Assembly: GCA_026874595.1 (NCBI GenBank)
Contig: CM049314.1
Location: 37,613,229-37,677,228, forward strand
Length of the DNA stretch: 64,000 nt
Reading direction: 5' to 3'
DNA from: Sipunculus nudus
Lineage: Eukaryota > Annelida > Sipuncula > Golfingiida > Sipunculidae
The first letter of the stretch is position 1; every line of letters begins with the position of its first letter. The notes under the pieces were generated by a model. It saw only the letters and a program-made list of their open reading frames with translations. It searched no databases and was not told the origin of the DNA. This document shows positions 51,230 to 63,390 of the stretch, in pieces. Position numbers and translations under genes: made by a program.

Positions 51230-51512
51230 CAAAGTATATTATATTCGTCGGACTTGTTTATGCTAATACATGCAAGCTTAACATATCGAATACATTGAAT
51301 ATAAAATATGATAACACCTTTAATTTGTTTTCGTTTGGTCATTTCATGCAGAACACTTCAGATATTATCATGTATAGCGGCAGGTATGTTAGTCTAACAA
51401 GTGAAAATGGAGCATTAAGAAAGCAAAAATGTGTCCCGATCTAAAGGTTGTTTCAGGGGAGCCGCCAGAATTTGCCTCAATTTCAGAAGAAATACTTTTC
51501 GTGAGAAAGCAT
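51230..51512 (-). pseudogene. Toll-like receptor TIR tail fragment (part of chimera D)
   Basis: The minus strand reads AFSRKVFLLKLRQILAAPLK and QPLDRDTFLLS, the end of a TIR domain. The flanking bases at 51280-51430 match the 3' flank of copy C (56150-56330), for example TCGTTTGGTCATTTCA. The fragment ends abruptly at about 51512, where LRR sequence on the other strand begins. Confidence 0.8.
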
Positions 51513-51955
51513 CCAGTGCATTTGGGAAATACCTAATCAACCAACCCGGACGCCAAACCCTACACAATATGTCCAATTTGATGTATATAGAATTATCAAA
51601 CAATAGATTGCATGAAGTAGCATCTAATGTCTTTTGTTCACAGCACAAATTAAAATGGTTAGTGCTGAACGGAAATATGCTACGCTCAATGAACTTAAAC
51701 TTTACAGGACTATATGGTATTGAACATGTAAATTTATCTGATAACAAGATACACACCCTATCCGAATCCTCATTGTTGTCGCTCGAATATGTACAAATGA
51801 AACGGCCGAAGAAGAAAATCACACTTGATCTCAGAAAGAATCCTCTACTTTGCTCGTGCGAAACATTGAGAGGTATCGTCTATTTGTTAAAAACTATAGT
51901 AGAAGTGCTTGGTTTAAATTCCATTAATATTCACAGAGGGTTTCATGCAAGTGCA
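51513..51955 (+). pseudogene. Toll-like receptor LRR and C-terminal cap fragment (part of chimera D)
   Basis: The plus strand reads SAFGKYLINQP, MSNLMYIELSNNRLHEVASN, LKWLVLNGNMLRSM, IEHVNLSDNKIHTLSESSLL and a cap start LRKNPLLCSCETLRGIVYL. Copy C has the same SAFGKYLIN stretch at about 57440 on the minus strand. The LRR frame is open and even continues upstream through the antisense TIR piece. It ends in an AT microsatellite, with no transmembrane or TIR part downstream. Confidence 0.8.
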
Positions 51956-51957
51956 AG

Positions 51958-51958
<1 letters not shown>

Positions 51959-51993
<35 letters not shown>
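51959..51993. repeat. (TA)n microsatellite
   Basis: Uninterrupted TA tract directly after the LRR fragment. Confidence 0.95.
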
Positions 51994-51999
<6 letters not shown>

Positions 52000-52379
52000 C
52001 TGCTTTATTATTTGCATGGGAGATTGCTGCCAATTGTTCTGTTCATGTTGGCTTTGGTTGAGTAATAGGTTATGTAATAATTGTATTAAGGTAATGAGAG
52101 GAGCTGAGCGATATCAGAGTGTATATAAATACCGGACGAATAGAACCTGGTCCCGATAAAAGTGTCTTTTTATCCTTTTTAGTTGAAATGTTGTGATCTG
52201 CATAATTTGGTTAAATACAGCGTCGCAATTCTGTTCTTGATCTGGTTTACGTTGTTGTAAATCGTCGACATTAAATTTTTAGGTATTTATTTCCATGAAC
52301 ATTTGCTGCGGATTGTTCGTTTATATTCAGTAATCTAGGTTGTACGATGTTGGCTGAGAAAAATGCTCCTACTGTTTGT

Positions 52380-52690
52380 ATACATGTTATTTATGGAGCT
52401 GAGCGATATTTGGAGTCATATCAGTAAAAGAAATGAATAAATAGGTCTTACAACATTTTCGATTCGTGTTATTTTTTCCTGATGTCTCAGGATTCAATAT
52501 CCCATCCGCGATGCTAGTAACTTGCACAACCTAGTTAACTAAGTCCTGTTCTACATGTTGTTTGCGTAGTTATAAATTATTCTCAGTAACGTTTCTGGAT
52601 ACACGTATATTGCCTACCCGCACTGCAACTTCCTGTCGTCTCTGGCGGAAACTGGTGAGCCAGACTTGCATTTTATTTGCTTCTGTTCCA
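52380..52690 (-). pseudogene. Degenerate copy of the unidentified coiled-coil exon
   Basis: The minus strand reads MQVWLTSFRQRRQEVAVRVG then NIRVSRNVTENNL and a stop. The intact copy at 36674 has MEAWLASFRRRRQEAAERVG and NIRVSKQFTMNDL. Later parts match in other frames, down to the shared ATATCGCTCAGCTCC end. Confidence 0.8.
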
Positions 52691-54991
52691 TTCAATTCGC
52701 AATATGGGCATGCGCAAAGACTCCCCTCCAACAAAGTAAGGTGACTCCTGCAGACGGCAGGCGCCCAATAATTTCGTGTCAGAAATAACCTGGTGACAGG
52801 CAAACACAATGACCAATTCTGGAATAGGAACTCCTGGTCATGTGCTGGTCAAGGCAACAAAGGTTTGACTAATAAGGTAATATGTCTAACCGATCAAAAG
52901 CATGGTCTTATTCTCTTGTAAGAGGATCTCATGTAGTGAACATGTGGAGAGGACTCAACAATAAATGAATTTACTTGTCAATAGCGTGTTCGATAACGCT
53001 ACAGTTGTGTCCTCCTGTAAGATGTGGCAGCACAAGATGTCCGTATAATTAAAGAAAAACTTCTTAAAATATATTTAAGCCTGTATTATTGCCGTTCAAA
53101 TAAAGAAGGACAAGTGTAGTTAAATAACGATTGATGTCTTCATATCGAGTGCTTATAACCTATGTGCTTTGGTTCCGAGGCGCCATAATAGTTACTTGTA
53201 AGTTAACATTCATCCAGTATCCAGTATCAAACATAAGCAGTAACAAATGTTAATCTGATTTATTAACAAATACTGGGATGCACAATGTCTATTGTAATAG
53301 CAATGGGTAGTCAACATTTTGGTATGATCTCTCCAGTCCACTGAAAAATACCCAGATTCAGAAAAGTGTTCACCTATTATCTTCACAGGAAGGCTATTAA
53401 CAATTTACAATTCTTCAAGGACGGTGAAAGTTAATTGCTGTAGCACTTAACTGTTACTTACTTTAAGAAGGCTTTTATTTTCAATATGCAAAAGATACCT
53501 ACTCGTACACTTTCATTAGCAACATTGTCCTGTCGTTGAATATGGAATACAAAAGGTACATTTGGTTACGAGTACAGTTTCTCTATTAAATATATTCCAC
53601 TATCTGACATGAATCGTGAACAAGTAAATATATGATTGAGTATATATGAAATCAACCACATTTTAACTTTGAATTCATTCGCCACACCTCATAAAAAATA
53701 TAAAAAATGAGAATTCAGTGACCTGATTAAGCATTTATTACTGTTTACATGCACAATTTTTAGCTATTCTAGCAACACATTCAGCTAAGCTCCAAATCTA
53801 GGGTAATTTTTATCTAGAAACATAGAAAATACATAATGCAAACAATCAAATATCAGATAGATCAATAAATGGCTACCAACTCAGACATCATAAGGAATTT
53901 AACAAGAATAAAACAATGTTCATTTTTTTGAGAATTATGAGTCTAAACATTCAAACTATAAAACATAAACTATTACTCTTAAACTGTTAAATAAAATGTT
54001 CTTTATCGTTTATTTGTATATTTCAATACATATACACATCCCTAAACATTGTTTCGAAAATGTTTAGTGCTTTTTCTCTCCGAGATCCAAGGACCATAAG
54101 ATTTTAAGGAGAGCCATACTGTGGACCCACATATGAGGGGATTCTGTTGTAAGAGCATAATATTTGTAAATTACATTATTGTTTGGAGCTCTGAATACAC
54201 AACGATAGATGGAGAGTTATAAAGATAAAGAGTTAAACGTTCTCTTTTAATGATGATTGTTCATAACCAGTTTAACATGTATACTTTCTCTACTTATAAG
54301 CGTAGGATTGATGGTGTCTCTGTTTGCATGGATTAACATTCCGTAGATTAATAAACACTCATGTGATTGATACACCCATTTTGCAACACATGTGAGACCT
54401 TCTTGGCGTTTACTAAAAAGGTTTGGGTAAGTCGTAGTATTGTGATATCTATAACATCTGATTAATTAAATCTGTTTAATTTTAGAAGACAATAATTTTA
54501 CATTGACTGAAGAAGTTAAAACTCTGTCCTGGGCGTGTTGCTGATCCGTGGAACGTTTTTGTGCGGATCCAGGTTTTAGGTCTATTTTTTTGTTGTTGTT
54601 GAAAATAAGCAAAATGTACAGCTTTTGAAACTGGTCGTTCTACCCAAGAAGCCTTGATTCTGTTCTAATGTAAGGAGTTGGATTCTAAACGCTAGGGTAA
54701 ATGGAATGGCAATATATCAGCTACTATGTTACTAACAATATTGTATCCATCTATGCCAAGAATCCAAATATAAAAAAGACAATGTATTATGTTTAATATG
54801 TTTAGCAAACAAATTGAACAGCAAACAACCTGTTGAACATTCTAATTACATAGAAACAACTCGGGCTGTGATACAACGTAATATATTAGCGTAACTGACT
54901 TGTTAAACAATTAGGCTGTCGATGTAAACGCACACCGCCTACTATGCAAACATATCCCTGTATGAACATGTACAATGTTTTCAAAATTGTA

Positions 54992-55722
54992 TTACAACAG
55001 GAGGAAAGTGTCCGGGTCGAATGGTCTTTCCAGGGAAGCTCCGAGTATTTTTCTCAATTTTAGAAGAAATATTTTGTGAGAACACTTATCTACTGGCAAT
55101 TCTAGGTAGGTCACAGTGTCAAGCAAGGCCACCAGTGAATGAGGAAGATCCAGTCGTGCTCGTTTCAAAATAGCGGGGTGAACCAGTAAAATAACATTAT
55201 TTTCCTGCATTCTCACGGAGCTAGAATGAGCAAAGTTGATCTCAAATCCACACCAACTTGACCGAAGGTACGAACGAGTAAAAAAAAAAGGATCGTTTTC
55301 TTGCTTCTTTGAATTGCTTCCACGATGTTGGTCGATATCGCTATCCCAGGACGAAAGTTTCGCTCATGCAGGCACAGGAAATAACTCACCCTCTCAGGGT
55401 CATTCTCTAACGGGTCCAGTATGTTTCTTATGACAAAGCCTGAATCTTCATAGCGGTAGGAAACGAACGCGTCGAAGATAAACTGCCTTTCATTTCCTGT
55501 CTTTCGATGACGATTTAAGGTGTAGAGCGACAGCAGGATATAATATCTTATTTGATTCTTGTACCGGTGAATAACAGATCCAATGACAAAGACTACAAGG
55601 CACAGGAGATAAACGTAGAAGACAACAATGCTTTCGGATCTGTATTTGGAGCATCTGGATTGTAACATAGCCGTTTCGTTCAGTAGAGGAACTACATCTC
55701 CAATATCATTTATACAAGTAAG
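54992..55722 (-). pseudogene. Toll-like receptor transmembrane and TIR domain, truncated and frameshifted (copy B)
   Basis: This is the best preserved TIR here. LTCINDIGDVVPLLNETAM leads into the transmembrane helix VVFYVYLLCLVVFVIGSVIH. TIR box 1 is FDAFVSYRYED and box 2 region is ERNFRPGIAIS. A run of ten A (plus strand, about 55280-55289) coincides with a frame change. In the next frame come MQENNVILLVHPAILKRARL, HSLVALLDTVTYLEL and HKIFLLKLRKILGASLERP. The LRR ectodomain is missing: homology ends near 55722, next to a GAGAGA tract. Inactive. Confidence 0.85.
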
Positions 55723-56192
55723 AGCATAGAGAAAAATGAGAGAGAGAGTATATTTATTTTAAGCAGCACACATTTTTTGTTATTTTATACCAGTTTTTTT
55801 CTAGTGAACGCACCAGCACAACATAGTGGTTCCCTATGTACGGTAACTTTGTAATATTGATTATTATTGGGAAAACCATGGTTAAATATCTTTCTTTGAC
55901 TTGATATAACAACGGTAACAAAATGTATATTGTACCTATCCTATGGTACGCCGCATTATGGTCTCTCCAGGTTTTTTTTTTTTATACGAGAACATTTCTC
56001 ATCCATTACTTTTATACAAGTTCAGTTGGGAATCATACATTATAACATTCATGACAGAGACATTAAAACTTCATAACAACACTGAGCCTTCGTATTAAAA
56101 TGCCAACGTTTATAATAATTTACTGTCTGATACAGTGACATATTAAATATAGAACACAGTATAAAAATATGATAACAACAACTAATCTGTTT

Positions 56193-58500
56193 TCATTTGG
56201 TCATTTCACAGGGAATCCTATGTACAGCTTCGGATATGTCAGGCAAAGAAGCGAAATGGGAAACGGATTTAAAGTTTAGCTTCCAAAACGTATCAAGAAA
56301 TAGAAAACGACCGGTAAGAAAGTAAGAATGTGCCCGAATGAGTGGTTGTTTTAGAGGAGCTGCGATAATTTGCCTCCATTTCAGAAGAAATACCTTTTGT
56401 GAGATAGCATCCTCTGGCCAACTCAGATATGTCAGTGTCAAACAGAGCCAAGAGAGAATGGTGAAGACTGGCCCTTTTTCGTTTCAAAATGGCAGGGTGG
56501 ACCAATAAGAAAACGTTTTATTCCCGCAACCTAACTGAATGTGAATGAGCAAAGTTGGTCTCGACTGCACACCAACTTGACTTCAAGTGGTACCGAGTCA
56601 CGCACAGAATCGTTAGTTTGCTCCTTGTATCGCCTCCAAAGGCATTGTTGGAAATTGGTATCCAAGGACGAAAGTTCCGCTCAAGAAGACACAGTAAGTA
56701 CTTCATAACCTTGGGATCGTTTTCTAAAGGGTCAAGAATGTTTACCGTGACGAACTCTGAATCTTTATGGTGATAAAATACAAAGGCGTCAAAGATGGAG
56801 AGCTTTTCATTATCTGTCTCATGATGACTGGTGAAAGAGTAAAGGAACAGAAAGATGTAATATTTGAGCCGATTCTTGAACCGATAAAGAAATTATCCAA
56901 TAGCGAAGATTGCAAGGGAGATGATACAAACATTAAATGCAGTCATTCTTTCGTTGATTCTTTTGAAACACTTGCGTTGTAAAATAACCGTTTCATTTAG
57001 CATAGGAACCGCGTCACCACTCTTGTTTATACAAGTAAGATGGTGTTTTTTTTAGTGGCGACCGAACCCTAGTTTTAAACAGACGATAGCTCTCAAAGTT
57101 TCGATCGCGCAAAGTAGAGGATTCTTTCGGAGGTCAAGAACGATTTTCTTGTTAAGCCTTTTATTTGTACCTATTCAATCGACAACAGAGAGGCAAGAGA
57201 CAGGGTGCATATCTTGTTATCAGAGAAGTTTATATGCTCAATACCAATAGTCCCGTGAAGTTTGAATTGATTGAATGTAACATATTTTCATTCAGTTAAA
57301 AGGATTTCAATTTGTGCAGTGAACAAAATATGACCTTAATTTATAAAAATTGTTGCTTGTTAATTTTAAGAAATGCGAAATTGGGATCATTGTCTACGAT
57401 TTGGCTCTCTGTGTGGTTTATTAGGTATTTCCCAAATGCACTATGATCTCGCAGCATATCTTTAAGCTTTATGGTATTGGGTTGGAATGCTTGGTCTATA
57501 TAACCAGAGTGAATATCCCGGAAGTTAAAATATTTTAACTGTTTTATATATAGCGACTCTGTGTTAATGTGTCTTATATTTAAGGAAGCTATATCTATAA
57601 GCTTCAAGTTCCGTGTCCAGACTGGAAAAGTACAAATCTAAAGGATGCTAATAAATGTTGTAAAGGCGCTATAGCCTGAGCTTTCTCAAAGGAGTCCGGA
57701 TAATCAAATCCATTGATGAAATAATATTCAATTGTTTAATACTGTCAAATGGACTTATGAAGAGACATGGATCATGACCATCAGCTGATAATGGAAACAC
57801 TGTTGGATTCTTAGAGAGCCAAAGGTTCTGGTTGCCAACATCAAAAACTGTAATATTTTTTAAAGAAGGACAATCAATAAAAGCCCCCTTCTGGGGTCAC
57901 CAATAATCCTGTTGCAGCGGAATGAGATGCATCTCGATTGTTCCATTCTTGGGGTTCAGTTTCCAGTTATTCTAAGAGTATTATTTTGCTCCATAGATAA
58001 AAACATGCAATTCATGTGAAAAACAATCAAGGAACTTATCTATTACCAGTGGAGATGGAGGAGAATAGTATATAAATACCCTGTTAGGAATCAGATGCGT
58101 CAGAGTGGAAGGGGTTCTGTTAAGGTTTTCTAAAGTCTTGTCATATTTAAGCTAGTAAAAGTTAAATCCAGGTATTCTAAATTATTGAGGGGCCTAAATA
58201 TGTCCCCATGATTTCTACATTCTGGTGTTTTATAGGATTTGGACGGATGGTCAGTGACCTAAGTTTGTTGAGACCCGCAAATGCATCTTCTGCAATACTA
58301 ATTAATTCAAAGCAAACCAAGCACAAATTCAGAAGGTCAGGATTAGTAACAAAGGAGTTATTCGGAAGTGCTTTTGTAACCAATCTTAAATTATTCAAGT
58401 GTAAGCTGACGACAGAAGTATTCTTGGCTACAACATTAAGTTCTGAAGATGTAGGTATAAAGTCTAGGTTTTTTTTCCCCACATGAGATACCAATACCAC
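56193..58500 (-). pseudogene. Toll-like receptor, near full-length but heavily disrupted (copy C)
   Basis: From 58500 downward the minus strand has LRR pieces (VVSLHLNNLRLVTKALPNNS, LISIAEDAFAGLNKLRSLTI), more LRRs around 57600-57340 (HSAFGKYLINHTESQIVD), cap sequence with DLRKNPLLC-type residues near 57120, NETVILQ near 56990, a transmembrane region and a TIR domain (FDAFVFYHHKDSEF, NILDPLENDP, LLERNFRPWIPIS, SSWCAVETNFAHSHSVRLRE, VHPAILKRKRASLHHSLLAL, SQKVFLLKWRQIIAAPLKQP). Frames change many times and stops are frequent. It is the most complete of the four fragments and the closest relative of chimera D. Confidence 0.85.
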
Positions 58501-59910
58501 TAGTATAATTTACATGTACCTTACTGTGTCGTTGAATGTTGCATCGGAGAATGTTTGTCAGATATGGTTCATTCTAAGGGAAACGTATTTTCTGACGGGT
58601 AGTATATAAGCGCACGTCTCATTTATCACTATTTTGGTTGCTGTTTGCAACTCCGCCTGTGTTATTTGTTCCATGTTATATGTTTATCGTTTCTTTGTCT
58701 TTCTTCATGCTTCGGTATAAGTCTTTTATGGCATATATCCCAATCACAGCGACCTCCGTAAGCCTGGAAAATGTTGACCAAGAGCAGACCAATAATGAGA
58801 AATGATATTATGACTGCAGCTTTATTTCCCTGCAAAATGAATGAATCGTTCTGGTTATTTGGGTATTGTTTCCTTATTGCATGTCCCTTTTACATTGTTT
58901 ATTTTATCTGCATTTAGATTATGATCAGTCATACTGTACATCAATTATTTGTAATCTTGTTTAGTAATTGCATAATTTACTTAGTCATGTAATGATATGA
59001 ACAACACAAAATAAAAACATGGGCACCATATGTGAATAGTGAAATATATCAGATGGAACATGTAGCAAATTTCTGAATTTTTTTAGTCTTGTTTGATGAA
59101 CTTACCCTTTTCCTTTGTAATGTGCGATTGTTTCATGCACTTTTCACATTTTGCTATTGTACAAAACTATTTTAATATTTAACTAGATGTAATATATTGT
59201 TTCCAGATAAAACTTTCTATATTCAATATTTAGTCCTTACGTTCTCTGAATTCCTGCCCCAATAGTTATTCAAAATATGAGGGAAAATAAGTCACCCGCA
59301 TTCTATACGTTTAGACATATCAGTTTATATCTATACAATATATCTTTAATAAACCGTGGCATCTGCTTGAACTGTCTATGGTTTCCTTTAAGATCACGAT
59401 GGAATTTTTTTTCTGTGATAAAAATATATAATAATATATGATAATATAGGGAACGAGCCTCATAACCTTAGGCACTTAAAGAGTTTTTCGACGCGAGCTC
59501 AGGTCTGTTAACAGTCATACCGTCCGAGATTTCATCTTGACTAGAAGAAGAAAATTTTAAGATTTCGACCTGGTAGAGGTCTTAGATTGAAGATGTACTG
59601 CTGCCTATTCCTTAGCAAAAGATAAAGTGATGATGATAGTGTCTGGTATGACGGCTGCAACAATTGCAAATTAAATCAGAAACGGTAAGTTCCAAGCGTC
59701 TTTTGTGGGTTCACGTTTCATGACAGGCCAATGTCAATTGGTGATAATCACGTGGGTTTTAGTTATATTTCTCCGAGTGTCTGTGTAGATTTTTGGATAT
59801 TCTGTGTCGTGTTGGTTTAAAAGTCACCCATCACCCAAATCAGTCAAACATTCCTCGCATCATGCGTTTACAGCTCGTAACTTCAGTAGGTGGAATAGGC
59901 TTGCTGGCAG
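58501..59910. other. Gene-poor region upstream of Toll-like receptor copy C
   Basis: No exon is recognised. AT-rich sequence with no clear repeats. Confidence 0.4.
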
Positions 59911-61520
59911 ATTGACTACGACCTTTATATCGTTGTGTGACAAAACGGCTTGATGTTAGAACAGAGATTCAAGAGGATAATTTCAGTTTAAGCCCAAAGT
60001 TTAAAGCCCCTGTTGTTAGGTTATGTACTCTCGCACATTATGACTGACGGGCGGATAATAGTGGAAACCTATTTATTCACATGATATTTTCGTTTATACG
60101 TGCGAGTGATTTTAAAACAGGATGAACTCTCAATGAGCCAGCAATTGACAACTATCAAAGCTTCATACACAGTTTACACCTTTATTTTTTCTGTCCATCT
60201 CTGCTTATAATATTTATGATTCCATCATTAAATCTCTCATAACGTGTCCCTTACTCCCTCTTTTAATCAATATCCTATGACTGGAAGGACTATAATTACA
60301 TTGTTTGTTTAACTGTAGCCTGCAAGCAATGAAAGGTGTTGATTTACCTTATGATATTTACGTGAATAACTGATTTATCCTTTGACAGGTAAATACACAT
60401 TAATGTTCTCACACATGTACCAGATAATTCTAAAAAAAAAAAAAGTGATAACAATTTATGGCACGCTGACTGTGACCTTTAAATCGTTATGTGACAAAAC
60501 GGCTTGACTTTTGAGCTGTTACTCAACTCAAGCCCTTACGTTAAAGCCCCTGTACTAAGGTCAAGGACTCTCGCACACTTACGACTGATAGGCGGATGTA
60601 TTGCTGTCTTTTTTTACTTGATATTTCCGTTTATACGTGGGAGTGATTACACAGGATGAACTCTCCATGAGCCATCAATTGACAACGATCTATAACTTCA
60701 AAAATATTTTACACCTTTCCATTTTTTGTCCATCTCTGCTTTTAAATTACCGTGTATGCACTAAATGTATAATAATTATGAATCCATCATTAAATTTCTC
60801 ATCACGTGTTCTTTACTGTCTAATTTTAGTCATATCCTATGACGGAAATAACTATACTTACATCACTTGTTTAACTGTACATTGCAAGCAATGTAAGGTG
60901 TTAATTTGCCTCTTGGTATTTACGAGAACAGCTGATTTATTCTCTGACGAGTAAATATATATTACCTTTCTCACACTTGTACCACATACTTTTAAAAAAT
61001 GTGATATCACTTTTATGGCATACTGACTATGACCTTTAAACTGTTATGTGACAGAACGGCGTGACTTTTTAGCTAGGGCTCAACTCATGCCCAAAGGTTA
61101 AAGCCCCTGTAGTTAGGTCAAGTACTGTCGCAAATAATAATTGACAGTCAGAAACCTATTTTTTACTTGATATTCCCGTTTATACTTGGGTGTGATAAAA
61201 CAGGATGTACATTCCATGACCCAGCAACTGACATAAAATATCAGCTCCAACAATATGTTTAGCTTTCTGTCCATCTCTTCTTTAAGTGTGAACCTCCCAA
61301 TATATCTAAATATTTTTGATAAAATTATGTCCTTGACGCCTTCATTTGAGTCAATGTCCTGTGACCAAAAGGACTATAATGAAATTATTTATTTAACTGT
61401 ATAAATTCAGCAAATGTAAGGTGCTAATTTGCCTCTTGATGTTTTCGTGAATAACGGATTAAATCTCTGACAGGTATATACATTAATAACTTACATTTGC
61501 AGCAGAGAATTTTAAAAGTG
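59911..61520. repeat. Three tandem copies of an approximately 555-bp unit
   Basis: Anchor ACAAAACGGCTTGA recurs with starts near 59940, 60494 and 61051 (the last as ACAGAACGGCGTGA), giving periods of about 554 and 557. Each unit also carries TTAAAGCCCCTGT, CTCGCACA or a variant, CGTTTATAC, ACAGGATG, TCTGTCCATCTCT and TGACAGGTA-type blocks in the same order. No ORF is conserved across units. Confidence 0.9.
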
Positions 61521-63390
61521 GCAGCCTTACTTGCACAAGGCAGGTGAGAACCAACAAGTAGCTACATGTCACTCAGACAAACTAAATATCCAACACAAAC
61601 ACACACACGTTGGAAAGTGGGCGGGGGTGGGTGTGAGTGGTGGAGGGATTGAATGGAAGCAGGGTTCAACTTAGGTTGTGCATGTGGGATGGGGGGGGGG
61701 GGGGGGCGTCAGTCTTTATGAGTGACATAACAGAATGTACTCTGTACACATATCTACTAACATCAATATGTATTGATATAAAATTGAAAAAAATAATTAT
61801 GCCTCCGCCTCACGGCGCAGATGTTTAAAAAACAGTTTAGTTTGGTGGTTGGTCTGTTGATTGCAATTTTATACACAAAAGGATATGAACTAATTTTGTT
61901 AAAATTTTGTGGAAGTTAGAAAACGGCTCATTAAATGTAGGAGGTAACTAAGATCATATAATACTTAGTATCACTGTGACACAGGACCCCCAATTAGAAT
62001 TCGAGCAGAGACAGCCAATATATACATACACTATAGGGACAGTGTTTGGTCTGCCTTACAAAAGGTAAAGACGTACGTGTTAATGAAGCATGAAAATGCG
62101 TACAAAACTAGAAAGTCTGGTCCACTGCCAAAACTTACCTCACACTAAGTTCCCCTTAAGTATAATAATTAATTCACTTAAAGTACAAAAGGAGGGAAAA
62201 TGGGGCGGATGGAGGATGGGGCGGATGGAGGACCCTCTATTTCTGATCTATTAACAAGTAACGCCATCGAAATATATCCTTAATGACCATAATATGCATC
62301 GTAGACATTTATACATGGCCAATCCATACCTTCATACTATTAGCTATTATATATAAACCTGGTTTACAATAAACCTATACTGGACAAATAATAACTTATT
62401 TTTTAAACCCTTATCGACCTATATATTTATGTTTGTATCATAAGATTTTTTTTTTCTGCAATAACAAAAGTTAGAAGAAATTCACCCATCCACAAATGCC
62501 AAAAAAAAAAAAAAAAACAATTTTTATTTTTACATTGCCGACTTCACCAGTTTAACAGTCGCTTTGTAATTGTGTTTCATATAAGGCCTACCGCTTTAGA
62601 TGTGTAGGCCTCTGTACACAGAGCCGGATTAAAACCACTGCCGGGCCAGTAGCATACATAATAGCGTGGTCCCTAATACAAGAAATACATATAAACATGA
62701 ATATTCATAAATACATATTCCACAGTCAGAAAAAAAATCAGACAATTCAGTTAGTGATTTACTCGCAAGCAGATAAAAGTAAAAAAAGTAAAAAAAAAAA
62801 AAAGCGCAACAGAAAAGATAACTTTTCTAGAAATAGCATGAGCATGCATATATTTTTTGTGAATCCTAAATCTGAAAATTACTTGTTGAAATTAATATCC
62901 AGTGTCAAATGTTGTGAAATCTAACCACTTCCAGTTTCTACACTGCAATCAGTGTGTCACTGATGTGAACATTATTAAGATCACAGTTATATGTAAATCA
63001 TCCTGTAAGGCACTTAAAATGCGGCGGTTTTGTTTTCTCTTTTTCAACGGGGCCGGTGGAAGTAATTGTGTCTCATATAGTGGCAAGTGAAACGCCTGGT
63101 TTTTTTAAGTTTTTAATCGGGAGTTACCTGAAGTAACTTAAGGGGGCCTGCATGGGCCGGCTGAGTGCTTCATTGGGGAACAAGAAATTGCTTTAAAATT
63201 AGGACGTCTCTTTTGGTTTTGTGTTAAATTACTTATAAGTACGGGTTCACGGACGGGGGAGTGGGAGGTTCAATGTGGCCCGGGTCGACTATGGAGTTTG
63301 GTTAAATAATGAGTGCAAAGAAAGGTCCAAGGGGCTCGTGCCCAGGATAATCCAAAGGTACACGAGAATGCATGCACAACGACACTATAA
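61521..63390. other. Gene-poor region
   Basis: No exon is recognised. G-rich stretches occur at 61615-61710 (including a G run near 61690), and a short duplicated GGGGCGGATGGAGGA at 62202-62232. Confidence 0.45.

Larger units (their letters stand above)
52085..55740. repeat. Segmental duplication, copy 2
   Basis: Homologous to 36400-36985 plus 39365-41900. It includes a short third partial block at 52085-52370 resembling 36430-36660, the broken coiled-coil exon (52380-52690) and Toll-like receptor copy B. Confidence 0.75.

Noticed and set aside
59911-61520. CRISPR-like array
   Set aside because: Units are about 555 bp and similar along their length, with no short repeat and unique spacer pattern; the genome is eukaryotic.
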